Assembly (NCBI RefSeq): GCF_000383575.1
Contig: NZ_KB911579.1
Location: forward strand, 1,184,221 to 1,248,220
Direction: 5' to 3'
DNA from: Salinispora oceanensis
Lineage (GTDB): Bacteria > Actinomycetota > Actinomycetes > Mycobacteriales > Micromonosporaceae
Length of the DNA: 64,000 nucleotides
Made by a program: the position numbers and the translations under genes. Position 1 is the first letter of the stretch. The number at the start of each line of letters is the position of its first letter. This document shows positions 8,356-20,285 of this stretch, one piece after another. Under the pieces are notes generated by a model. That model did no database searches. It saw only the letters and a program-made list of their open reading frames with translations, and was not told the origin of the DNA.

Positions 8356-9375
8356 TCAGGCCTTCGGGGCGAGACTGAAGTCGATGACCTGGTCGGGCTC
8401 GAGCTCCTGCTTGAGCTGTCCCGCACCCCGCAGGATGGCGATGCTCTTCGCCACTCGGGCACTGTCCAGCGTGCCCAGCGTCGCACCGCTGTTGCTGGAC
8501 CGGACGTAGCCGGCCATCAACTCCAGCTCCGCCTGGGCAGACTCGACGTTCGTCGAGTCAACGTTCTTCTTCAGCAGCTCGGCCGACTCCTGCGGGTTGT
8601 CCAACGCGTAGTCCAAGCCCTTCAACAGGGCTTCGCTGAACCGCTTGACCATCTCCGGCTTCTCTTCGGCGATCTTCGTGGAGGTGATCAGTGCGTTGCC
8701 GTAGAGGTCCTGCATGTACTGGCTGTACGGCAGCATGAACGCCTTCTTCTTGGCGATCGCCTCGATGGTCGGCTGGCCCACGACGAACTGCCCGATGCCA
8801 TCGACCGTGCCGGCGGCGAGGGTGCCCATCAGGTCCTGCGGCTGACCGTTGACCCAGGTCACCTTGCTCGCGTCAACCCCGGCCAACTCCGCGTACGTGG
8901 GGAAGAGGTTACGGACCACCGAGGTGGGGGAGTCCGCGATCTTCTTGCCCTCGAGGTCCTTCGGCGTGGCGATGTTCGTACCCTCGACGGTGGCGATGCC
9001 GGCCATCGTGCGCTGCTGGATCGCGGCGACGACGACGAAGTCCTTGGCCTCGCCGTTGCCGAACTGGAGCAGGCTACCGGTGAGGTCGACCGGCCCGAAG
9101 TCCGCCTTGCCACCAGAGACCATCTGAATAGTGCTGCCGGTGCCCTGCCCCGGCTTGATCTCGACATCAAAACCCGCGTCGCGGAAGAAGCCCTTCTCCT
9201 TCGCCACCCAGGCGTAGGAGTCCCGGCCGAAGTTTCCGAAGGAAGTGAGGTAGGTTACCTTCTCCATCGCGCCGTCACCCCCCTCGGTGGAGTCCGAGTC
9301 GCTGCTACACGCCCCAACCATCGCCAGCGCAGCGGCCATCGTGGCCGCGGCGACCGTACGGGTCAGCCTTCTCAT
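8356..9375 (-). CDS. NMT1/THI5-type lipoprotein substrate-binding protein
   Basis: A 339-residue solute-binding lipoprotein. It has a signal with lipobox VGAC, a Ser/Asp-rich linker, then an SBP_bac/NMT1 domain (YAWVAKEKGFFRDAGFDVEI near the start; GGKADFGPVD in the first lobe). The family binds pyrimidines, sulfonates, nitrate and related small molecules. ATG at 9373-9375 gives the only proper signal peptide. It is divergent from the ATPase gene and upstream of the permease gene. The thiamine operon lies about 4 kb away on the other side of the ATPase cluster, so a vitamin-precursor substrate is possible but unproven. Confidence 0.9.
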   Translation of the reverse strand: MRRLTRTVAAATMAAALAMVGACSSDSDSTEGGDGAMEKVTYLTSFGNFGRDSYAWVAKEKGFFRDAGFDVEIKPGQGTGSTIQMVSGGKADFGPVDLTGSLLQFGNGEAKDFVVVAAIQQRTMAGIATVEGTNIATPKDLEGKKIADSPTSVVRNLFPTYAELAGVDASKVTWVNGQPQDLMGTLAAGTVDGIGQFVVGQPTIEAIAKKKAFMLPYSQYMQDLYGNALITSTKIAEEKPEMVKRFSEALLKGLDYALDNPQESAELLKKNVDSTNVESAQAELELMAGYVRSSNSGATLGTLDSARVAKSIAILRGAGQLKQELEPDQVIDFSLAPKA

Positions 9376-9636
9376 CAGTGCACCTTGTCCTTTCCGACCG
9401 GGGCCGAGCGCCACCGGCGGGGTAGTCGGGTGGCGGCGACCCGAAGGGTGAAGCCGGTGCCGCCATCGTGAGGGGACTCTTCGGTGGCACAGCGTACGAG
9501 AAATCCGTCGCCGCGCCACCAGGCATATCGGGTTGCGGAACGGACACAACTAATCCCACCCCAGCCAGCATCATTGCCACGCCCGACCGGTACTCTGTCC
9601 CTTGATCACTGACTGTCAACTCAGGAAGGTCCGCGG

Positions 9637-10413
9637 ATGATCCGGCTGTCCGGGGTATCCCGGAGCTTCGATGGCCGCTCCGGCCAGGTCGAGGCCCTGC
9701 GCGACATCGACCTCGACATCGGCGACGGCGAGTTCGTTGCCGTACTCGGTCGCTCCGGCTGCGGCAAATCCACTCTGCTCCGACTCATCGCCGGACTACT
9801 CCCGGTCACGATCGGGGAGGTCACCGTCGCTGGCGCACCGGTCACCCACCCCCGACCGGACGTCGCGATGCTGTTCCAGCGACCGGCCCTACTGCCCTGG
9901 CGCACGGTGCTCGACAACGTCCTCCTCCCGGTGGAGATCTTCGGCTGGAAACGGGCCCAACACCGCGATCGGGCCCGGCAGCTACTGGAGTTGACCGGCC
10001 TCGCCGGGTTCGAGAAGCGGCTGCCACACGAGCTCTCCGGCGGCATGCAACAGCGGGTCTCGCTCTGCCGCTCACTGATCGGCGAACCCCGGGTGATGCT
10101 GATGGACGAGCCCTTCTCCGCACTGGATGCGCTCACCCGCGAGGAACTCTCCGGCGAACTACAACGGGTGCACATGGAGACATCGGCGACGGTCGTCTTC
10201 GTCACCCACTCCATCGAAGAAGCGGTCCTACTGGCCGACCGTGTGGTCGTGCTCAGCCCTCGCCCCGGCCGCATCCGCGACATCGTCGACGTCTCCATCC
10301 CCCGTCCGCGCACGCTTGGCCGCAACGCACATCTGGCCGATGTCGCCCGGGTCAGCGCCGACCTGCACGAACTGCTCGCGGAGAAGGAACCCGCATCGAT
10401 GGAGGTGCCCTGA
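9637..10413 (+). CDS. ABC transporter ATPase
   Basis: A 258-residue ATPase of the SsuB/TauB/ThiZ type. It has Walker A GRSGCGKST (residues 38-46), signature LSGGMQQR, Walker B LMDEPFSALD and a switch-histidine region VFVTHSIEEA. AGGAAGG precedes the ATG. Its stop overlaps the ATG of the oxidoreductase gene (TGATG), so importer and enzyme are co-expressed. It should energise the permease encoded at 7419-8267. Confidence 0.93.
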   Translation: MIRLSGVSRSFDGRSGQVEALRDIDLDIGDGEFVAVLGRSGCGKSTLLRLIAGLLPVTIGEVTVAGAPVTHPRPDVAMLFQRPALLPWRTVLDNVLLPVEIFGWKRAQHRDRARQLLELTGLAGFEKRLPHELSGGMQQRVSLCRSLIGEPRVMLMDEPFSALDALTREELSGELQRVHMETSATVVFVTHSIEEAVLLADRVVVLSPRPGRIRDIVDVSIPRPRTLGRNAHLADVARVSADLHELLAEKEPASMEVP

Positions 10414-11363
10414 TGCTCGTCTCGGTATTCACCGAACCACACCGTGGCGCCAGCTACGACGACCAGCTCCAGTTCGCCCGCCACGCGGAGCGCTGCGGCT
10501 ACGACGCCTTCCTCCGCGCCGACCACTACCGGGCGATGGGCGACGACCCGGCGCTGCCGGGTCCCACGGATGCCTGGCTGACGCTGGCCGCGCTGGCCCG
10601 CGAGACCAGCCGGATCCGGCTCGGCACGCTGGTCACATCGGCTACCTTCCGGCTACCCGGCCCACTGGCCGTCATGGTGGCGCAGGTCGACCAGATGAGC
10701 GGTGGCCGGGTCGAGCTGGGGATCGGCGCCGGCTGGTACGAACGGGAGCACACCGCGTACGGGATTCCCTTCCCCAGCGTCAGCGAACGGTTCGACCGGC
10801 TGGCCGAACAGCTGGAGATTGTCACCGGCCTGTGGGGTACCCCGCAGGGGGTCGGGTTCAGCTACACCGGAGAGCATTACCAACTCGTTGACGCGCCAGC
10901 ATTGCCGAAGCCGGTCCAGCGCCCCGGACCACCGGTGATCGTGGGCGGTCGCGGCGCGAAGCGTACCCCGGACCTGGCCGCCCGGTATGCCGACGAGTTC
11001 AACATGCCGTTCACCACCGTCGCGCAGACGGCGGCGGCGTATGAGCGGGTCCGGGAGGCGTGCGATGCCGCTGGCCGGGCCGAGTCCGGGCGGCAACCAC
11101 TGACGCTCTCGGCGGGGATTGTGGTGGCCGTCGGCCGCACCGACGCCGAGGCACGCCACCGCGCCGCTCCGCTACACCGACCGAGCGCCCTGCCCCCGGA
11201 GGACGCGGTCGTGGGCTCGCCCGCGCAGCTCGTCCAACGCATCGGCGAGTTCGCTGCGATCGGAGCGAGCCGCGTCCACCTGCGCCTCCTCGACCTCGCC
11301 GACCTCGACCACCTGGAGCTCATCGCCGCCGAGGTGCTCCCCCAACTGGATGGACTGCAATGA
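10413..11363 (+). CDS. Luciferase-like (LLM) F420-dependent oxidoreductase
   Basis: A 316-residue TIM-barrel luciferase-like monooxygenase/reductase. It opens with the family-like MLVSVFTEPHRGASYDDQL and shows GIGAGWYEREHTAYGIPFP and the C-terminal VGSPAQLVQRIGEFAAIGA. The organism type and subfamily suggest F420 as cofactor; FMN is the alternative. The substrate is unknown. It overlaps the ATPase gene by 1 nt and the cupin gene by 3 nt, implying that it acts on what the importer brings in. Confidence 0.88.
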   Translation: MLVSVFTEPHRGASYDDQLQFARHAERCGYDAFLRADHYRAMGDDPALPGPTDAWLTLAALARETSRIRLGTLVTSATFRLPGPLAVMVAQVDQMSGGRVELGIGAGWYEREHTAYGIPFPSVSERFDRLAEQLEIVTGLWGTPQGVGFSYTGEHYQLVDAPALPKPVQRPGPPVIVGGRGAKRTPDLAARYADEFNMPFTTVAQTAAAYERVREACDAAGRAESGRQPLTLSAGIVVAVGRTDAEARHRAAPLHRPSALPPEDAVVGSPAQLVQRIGEFAAIGASRVHLRLLDLADLDHLELIAAEVLPQLDGLQ

Positions 11364-11662
11364 CCACAACCGACCTTGAGCTGGGCCCGGTGGGCCAGGA
11401 GATCGTTTTCGAGAACGACCGGGTCCGGGTCTGGCACATCAGGCTGGCACCCGGTGAGCGGCAGCCGCTACATCGGCACGACCACCCGTATCTGGTGGTG
11501 GCGATCCAGGGTGCCAAGAACGTCGTGCAGACGATCGACGGCGACCGGATCGACGCCGACGAGCCAACCGGCGGCGTCGTCTACCGGGATCCGGGAGCGG
11601 TGCACATGCTCACCAACACGGGCGACACGACCTACCTGGCCCGGCTGGTCGAGCTCAAGTAA
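11360..11662 (+). CDS. Small single-domain cupin
   Basis: A 100-residue cupin. The first motif is PGERQPLHRHDHPYLVV, with metal-binding type His38, His40 and His42; the second is near DPGAVHMLTNTG (His82). ATG at 11360 overlaps the LLM stop. The family holds a metal and serves as dioxygenase, isomerase or binding protein. Here it is probably the third step or a partner of the LLM enzyme. A longer frame from 11060 is an overlap shadow of the LLM gene. Confidence 0.85.
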   Translation: MTTTDLELGPVGQEIVFENDRVRVWHIRLAPGERQPLHRHDHPYLVVAIQGAKNVVQTIDGDRIDADEPTGGVVYRDPGAVHMLTNTGDTTYLARLVELK

Positions 11663-11666
11663 CCCA

Positions 11667-11702
11667 ACGCCGGGGGGCGGGCTACCGCACCCGCCCCGGC
11701 GT
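11667..11702 (+). terminator. Terminator of the ATPase-LLM-cupin operon
   Basis: An imperfect GC-rich stem (arms 11667-11681 and 11690-11702, one bulge) starts 4 nt after the cupin stop. Confidence 0.65.
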
Positions 11703-11731
11703 GCCAGTGGCGCCCGCCCGCACCGGGACCG

Positions 11732-11737
11732 TAACGT
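11732..11737 (+). promoter_or_regulatory. -10 element of a probable leaderless promoter
   Basis: TAACGT fits the actinobacterial -10 pattern TAnnnT and ends 7 nt before the ATG at 11745. The following gene has no Shine-Dalgarno. Together these are the usual signs of a leaderless transcript. Confidence 0.45.
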
Positions 11738-11744
11738 GCCCGGC

Positions 11745-13148
11745 ATGGCGTTTCGGACCTTGGGCAAGCTACTGCTCACGGCGCTCGCGGTAAGCCTGCT
11801 GGCCGGAGCTGGACAGCTCGGCGTCGCATTCGGCTTCGGCATCGTGCGCTTCTCCGGCGCCTTCACCGGTGCGGGCGTCAACCAGTGGCCCGCACAACTC
11901 GCCTGGGTCGCCTGGTTGGCGGCGAACGCCGCTGTCATCGGTGCCATCTGCGCCGAACGGCTGGCGCGCCGGGAAGCCCCACTGATCAGCGTTGGTCGGC
12001 GGGCCGCCGTGGCGGGCGCCGCCGCGCTCGGCGCCACGGTCGTCGCGCCGCTGGGAATGCAGTCCGCCCGAGCCGCCGACGTGGGTGTCGTGGAGCCGGT
12101 CTGGTCCGTCGCCACTGGTGCACTCCTCGGCGCGGTGCTCGGCGGGGGCGCGGCGCTGGCCGTCCTCATCCGACCCCCGCTGCGCTGGAACATGGCGTTC
12201 GTCGCCGGCCTGGTCTGGTTCCTCGCCCTGGCCTCGGTTGCCCCGTCGCTGAACGACACCGGCCCACTTCGGGCAGTACGCCTCGGGGTGTGGGAACCCT
12301 CCTGGCTCGATCCCGCCGCGGCGGACCGCCTCTGCCTGCTGGGCCTTCCGGTGGCGGCACTGCTGGCCGGAGCCGGCACGGGCGGCCTCGCCCGTCGGCG
12401 CGGGCAGGCCACACCCGTCGGCGCGCTGACCGGGCTCCCCGGGCCGATGCTGTTAGCCGGCGCGTACCTGGTCGCGGGCCCCGGGGCGGACGCGGACCGT
12501 TACCAGGCCACGCCGTACTACGCCGCCCTACTCACGGTGGTCGCCGGCGGGCTCGGCTCGGCCGCTGCCGCGATGCTGCGCTGGCCACTGATCGAACGTC
12601 CAGTCGAACGAGCCACCACGATACTGCGCTGGCCACCGAGGAAACGCCTACCGGAATCGGAGCCCGAGCCGACGCCCGGCCCCGACCAGGCACCCGGCGC
12701 CAAGCCGACCTCCAAGCCCGAGCCGACACCCAGCCCCGCACCGACACCCAGCCCCGCACCGCTGCTCGCCCCCGAGCCGACGGCAGTCCCCCCGATACCT
12801 CCAGCTCCGGCCGAGGTCGACTCGGCCGCGCCGACCACCGGCAGCCCCGTACCGGCGGCCCGGCCGCGTCCGGTAGCGGACGAGGACGAGGCCGACCCGG
12901 GCACCGCGGACAACCCGGTGGTGGCCGGCGCAACGCCTCCCGCCCCGCGCCGCCGAGGCCTGTTCCGGCGCAGTCGTTCCCGGGCCGACGAGGCAGCGGA
13001 GTCGACAGCGGAGGTCCGGCTACCAGCACAGGACGAGGAGTTCGTTGACTGGGTCGCCGGGCTGAGCGAGCCGGTGCCCAACAACGAACCCGATCGGGAA
13101 AGCGCTCGCCGCTCGTTGCGCTCTGTCGGCCGGCATCACGCCGACTGA
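11745..13148 (+). CDS. Multi-pass membrane protein with Pro/Glu-rich C-terminal tail (unknown function)
   Basis: A 467-residue protein I do not recognise. Residues 1 to about 290 hold roughly seven or eight hydrophobic helices (for example KLLLTALAVSLLAGAGQLG; MAFVAGLVWFLALASVA). Residues about 300-400 are a low-complexity Pro/Glu/Ala segment (PEPTPSPAPTPSPAP), followed by a basic patch RRRGLFRRSRSR and a conserved-looking end (EEFVDWVAGLS). ATG at 11745 is chosen for the full first helix and the -10 just upstream. The upstream open frame to 11376 is a shadow of the cupin gene. Co-regulation with the neighbours is doubtful, since a terminator separates them. Confidence 0.75.
   Translation: MAFRTLGKLLLTALAVSLLAGAGQLGVAFGFGIVRFSGAFTGAGVNQWPAQLAWVAWLAANAAVIGAICAERLARREAPLISVGRRAAVAGAAALGATVVAPLGMQSARAADVGVVEPVWSVATGALLGAVLGGGAALAVLIRPPLRWNMAFVAGLVWFLALASVAPSLNDTGPLRAVRLGVWEPSWLDPAAADRLCLLGLPVAALLAGAGTGGLARRRGQATPVGALTGLPGPMLLAGAYLVAGPGADADRYQATPYYAALLTVVAGGLGSAAAAMLRWPLIERPVERATTILRWPPRKRLPESEPEPTPGPDQAPGAKPTSKPEPTPSPAPTPSPAPLLAPEPTAVPPIPPAPAEVDSAAPTTGSPVPAARPRPVADEDEADPGTADNPVVAGATPPAPRRRGLFRRSRSRADEAAESTAEVRLPAQDEEFVDWVAGLSEPVPNNEPDRESARRSLRSVGRHHAD
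12723..12758 (+). repeat. Two tandem 18-bp repeats in the membrane protein tail
   Basis: CCGACACCCAGCCCCGCA occurs exactly twice in tandem, encoding PTPSPA twice. The tail is low-complexity, so unit number may vary. Confidence 0.75.
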
Positions 13149-13230
13149 CCGGGCACCGTTACCCCGAGCCCGTCCCATCCTTCGACCGCCCGGTCTCGAC
13201 GGCCCCGGTCAACGTGGGTGTCCCGCTCAG

Positions 13231-13269
13231 CACCGTGGCACCCCGCCTGCTGGTCGGGGTGCCACGGTG
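13231..13269. terminator. Terminator hairpin, convergent genes
   Basis: A 14-bp perfect stem (13231-13244 and 13256-13269) with an 11-nt loop lies just past the thiC stop and can also serve the membrane protein gene from the other side. Confidence 0.8.
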
Positions 13270-13277
13270 GTCGGAGA

Positions 13278-17244
<3,967 letters not shown>

Positions 17245-17254
<10 letters not shown>

Positions 17255-18435
17255 GACTCCTCCTGTCGGGTCAGCCGGGGCCCGGCGACTCCGCACGCCG
17301 GGTCGGCGGTGGCGGGTGGATCGGGCAGCCCCGGGCCGAGGCGTTCCGGGGTGAAGGCAGCGAGTAGCGGATCCGGCGTACCGGTGGTGATCAGGTCGGC
17401 GATCAGGTCGGCGGTGACCGGGGTGAGCACCACCCCGTGCCGGTGGTGCCCGGTCGCGGCGAGCACCGCCGGCCGGCCCGGGAGCGGGCCCAGGATCGGC
17501 GCGTTGTCGGGGCTGCCCGGGCGGAGCCCGGCGACCGCCTCGATCAGCTCGTACTCAGCCACCTCGGGTACCAGGTCGGTGGCGGCCCGGAGTAGTCGCA
17601 GCACCGCACCGCTGGTCACCAACGTGTCGGTGCGCTCCTCCGAGGTGGCCCCGACCACCACCTCCCCGTCCTGCCGAGGGACCAGGTAGACCTGCTCCCC
17701 GTCGGCGAAGCCCCGGATCACATGCTGGAAGCCCGGCGCACCGGGAGCACGGAGCCGAAGCACCTGGCCCTTGACCGGGCGAACCGGCAGCCCCGTCAAG
17801 GCAGCGGTGCCGCAGCCGGCCGCGACCACCGTGATCTCCGCGGTCACCTCGGTCAACTGCTGGACCGGCGTCGGCACCAGCACTCCCCCGGCCCGCTCGG
17901 TGGCGATGCGCAACGCCGACACCAGCCGTCGCGGGTCCACCTGGTGATCGGTGCCGGCGTAGGCGCCACCGCGCATCCGGGGTGACAGCGCCGGCTCGCG
18001 GTCTCGAAGCTCGGAGGGGCGCAGTGGGGTGACCGGCAGTCCAAGACCCTGCTGGTAGGCCCAGAGCCGGCGGGCCGCCGCGTGATCGTCGGCGGTGAGC
18101 CCGACCATCAGGGTGCCCTCGCTGCGATAGCCGAGTTCGGTGCCGGAGGCGGCGGCCAGCTCGGTGGCGAACGCCGGCCAGCGCGCCGCCGACTCGGTGA
18201 GCAGGCCGGTCAGCTCGTGCTCCCCGAAGTACGCCTCGGCGACCGGCGCGAGCATTCCCGCGGCGGCGTGCACCGCACCCGAGCCGGGATCCGGGTCGTG
18301 TACGACGACCCGCAGCCCGCGGGCCGCGCACCGCCAGGCGATGGCCAAGCCGATCGGCCCGGCCCCGACCACCGCGACGTCGGGCCTGGACGGGAGGTGC
18401 CGGTCGCCGCCCGCGGCGACGAGATCACTCACCAC
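17245..18435 (-). CDS. thiO: Glycine oxidase ThiO
   Basis: A 396-residue FAD-dependent DAAO-type oxidase that makes dehydroglycine for the thiazole. The N-terminal dinucleotide fold is DVAVVGAGPIGLAIAW. GYRSEGTLMVG, GAYAGTDHQVDPRRLV and the C-terminal GLRPGSPDNAPILG followed by GHHRHGVVLTP are typical of ThiO. Two GTG codons in a row stand at the start (18435 and 18432); the second overlaps the thiE stop as GTGA and may be the real one. Its end overlaps thiS. Confidence 0.96.
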
Positions 18436-19055
18436 GTCAGTGCCGCCATCAGCTCGGTGGCGGCACGGGCGGGGTCGGCGGCGTGCGAGAGCGCACCGAT
18501 CACCGCCACTCCGTACGCGCCAGCTGCCCGCAGCGCGGGCACGTCCGCTGCCGTCACCGCCCCGATGGCGATCGCCGGTACGGAGACCGCGGCGGCGACC
18601 GCTCGCACCCCCGCCACACCGATCGCGGGCGGCAGACCATCCTTTGTGGTCGTGGGGTGCACCGGCCCGACCCCGATGTAGCTGGCCCCGGCGGCGACCG
18701 CTTCGACGGCGGTGTCCGCGTCCCGGGCGGTGGCGCCGAGGACGGCGGCGGAGCCGAGCACCGTGCGGGCCGCCCCGACCGGCAGGTCCTCGGCGCCCAC
18801 GTGGCCACCGGCAGCACCGACCGCCAGGGCCACGTGTAGCCGATCGTTCACCAGGCAGGTCGCACCGTACGGGGCGCAGAGCGCGCTCACCTGACGGGCC
18901 AGGTCGTACGCCTGCCGGTCGGTCGCGTCATCGGTCACGCGGACCTGGACGACCAATTCGGTTCGGGCCACCGACAGGGCAGCCCGCACCACGGTGAGCG
19001 GGTTGTGCCCAGGTCGAGTGTCAGTAATCAGATGTAGACGCCCAAGGGACGACAC
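18429..19055 (-). CDS. thiE: Thiamine-phosphate synthase ThiE
   Basis: A 208-residue TIM-barrel enzyme joining HMP-PP to thiazole phosphate. NDR (in CLVNDRLHVALAVGA), GGHVGAEDLP and YIGVGPVHPTTTKDG are present. The usual QLRxK segment is altered here (VQVRVTDD), so a lysine that helps bind pyrophosphate is displaced or missing. It is the first gene after the TPP riboswitch. The GTG start at 19055 has GGAGGAG upstream. Confidence 0.92.
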   Translation of the reverse strand: MSSLGRLHLITDTRPGHNPLTVVRAALSVARTELVVQVRVTDDATDRQAYDLARQVSALCAPYGATCLVNDRLHVALAVGAAGGHVGAEDLPVGAARTVLGSAAVLGATARDADTAVEAVAAGASYIGVGPVHPTTTKDGLPPAIGVAGVRAVAAAVSVPAIAIGAVTAADVPALRAAGAYGVAVIGALSHAADPARAATELMAALTW

Positions 19056-19056
19056 G

Positions 19057-19155
19057 GCAACTCTCCTCCCTGCGCCGGCACTATCCGGATCAGGTTCAAC
19101 GGTCGGGGGCTCTCAGCCCCCCTCTCAGCCCGGTTTACCGGGCTCCCGTGGGTTA
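19057..19155 (-). promoter_or_regulatory. TPP (THI-box) riboswitch
   Basis: On the minus strand the aptamer shows the two invariant blocks: CTGAGA after a GC-rich P2 hairpin (near 19120-19130), and TTGAACCTGATCCGGATA (about 19082-19099) followed by a GCCGGCGCAGGGA segment. A P3 hairpin (GGGGGCTGAGAGCCCCC) lies between them. The thiE Shine-Dalgarno GGAGGAG follows directly, and GTAAC/GTTGC can close P1 next to the start codon. No separate terminator is seen, so control is probably at translation initiation. Confidence 0.96.
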
Positions 19156-19164
19156 CTACCTACC

Positions 19165-19194
19165 ACCGTACGGCAGACGCCGTGAGGCTGCCAA
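19165..19194 (-). promoter_or_regulatory. Promoter of the thiamine operon
   Basis: -35 TTGGCA (19189-19194) and -10 TACGGT (19165-19170) with 18 nt between them place the start at about 19158, right at the 5' edge of the riboswitch. Confidence 0.7.
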
Positions 19195-19256
19195 GACGGG
19201 CGTCCTCGGCGCAGGGTGCGGACCGGCAGCCGCCGGAGCCGGCCCGGACACGAATC

Positions 19257-19286
19257 GGCCTCCCACCGTCGAGACGATGGGAGGCC
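19257..19286 (-). terminator. Terminator of the aldo/keto reductase gene
   Basis: A 9-bp stem GGCCTCCCA/TGGGAGGCC with a 12-nt loop, 15 nt past the stop codon. Confidence 0.7.
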
Positions 19287-19301
19287 CGGATTCTCCACTT
19301 T

Positions 19302-20252
19302 CTAGCTGTCAAGTACCGCCCGTAGGGCGTCGAAATCATCGGCGTCGGGCTGCCAGGCGCCCGCCGCCGCGTTGGCCCGAACCTGGTCGGGCGTGGTGGC
19401 ACCGGCGATCACCGAAGTCACCGCGGGCTGGGCGGCGAGCCCGCCGATGGCGACCTGAAGCAGGCTGAGCCCACGCTCGGCCGCGTAGGCCTCGAGCGCC
19501 TCGATGGTGTCCCAGTTGGCCGCCGCCAGCCGGGCCGCGTACCGACCGCCGCCGGCGAGCCGGCTGCCCGACGGCGCCGCCTCACCGCGCTTGTACTTGC
19601 CGGTGAGCAGGCCGTTGGCGAGGGGGAAGAAGGGCAGCAGGCCCAGCCCGAACCGCTCACACGCCGGGACGACCTCAGCCTCGACACCCCGTTCGAGCAA
19701 CGAGTAGTGGTTCTGTGCGGAGATGAACCGGGTCGACCCGCGCGAGCTGGCGGTCCAGTCGGCGTCGGCGATCTGCCAGCCGTCGAAGTTGGAGTTGCCC
19801 AGGTAACGCACCTTGCCGGCGGTGACCAGGTCGTCCAGTGCGGCGAGCGTCTCGTCGATCGGGGTGCCGGGGTCCGGTTCATGCAGCTGATACAGGTCAA
19901 TGTGGTCGGTCTGCAGCCGACGCAGCGAAGCCTCCACCGCCCGCATGACGTAGCGCCGGGCACCGCGGGCACCGTAGTCCGGCCCGTTGTGGCCGTCCAT
20001 GTCCATCCCGAACTTGGTGGCGATCACCACATCGTCCCGGCGCCCCTTGAGCACCTGGCCGAGGAGTTCCTCGGAGCCACCCGGTGGAGCACCATAGATG
20101 TCGGCGGTGTCGAAGAAGTTGATCCCGGAATCGAGGGCGGCCGCCACCACCGCCCGGGTCCCGTCCAGGTCGACCCGACGACCAAAGTTGTTGCAGCCAA
20201 CGCCGACTGCGGACACCACGAGCCCGGAATCGCCCAACCGGCGGTACGTCAT
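19302..20252 (-). CDS. Aldo/keto reductase
   Basis: A 316-residue NADPH-dependent TIM-barrel reductase. The catalytic tetrad is in place: Asp and Tyr in FFDTADIYG, Lys in IATKFGMD and His in YQLHEPDP. The C-terminal cofactor segment is SVIAGATTPDQVRANAAA. ATG at 20252 gives the standard MTYRRLGDSGLVVS start. In-frame GTG codons at 20261 and 20270 are alternatives, and the former has a better ribosome site. It follows the ABC-F gene closely. The substrate is unknown (voltage-gated channel beta/YghZ-like class). Confidence 0.92.
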   Translation of the reverse strand: MTYRRLGDSGLVVSAVGVGCNNFGRRVDLDGTRAVVAAALDSGINFFDTADIYGAPPGGSEELLGQVLKGRRDDVVIATKFGMDMDGHNGPDYGARGARRYVMRAVEASLRRLQTDHIDLYQLHEPDPGTPIDETLAALDDLVTAGKVRYLGNSNFDGWQIADADWTASSRGSTRFISAQNHYSLLERGVEAEVVPACERFGLGLLPFFPLANGLLTGKYKRGEAAPSGSRLAGGGRYAARLAAANWDTIEALEAYAAERGLSLLQVAIGGLAAQPAVTSVIAGATTPDQVRANAAAGAWQPDADDFDALRAVLDS

Positions 20253-20285
20253 CTCAGTCACGAAATCCACCCTATGCGCCCGTGC

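Noticed and set aside
11060..11662. A 200-codon frame giving the cupin a 100-residue N-terminal extension
   Set aside because: The extension is an out-of-frame reading of the LLM gene with Arg/Pro-rich content; ATG at 11360 has the coupling overlap.
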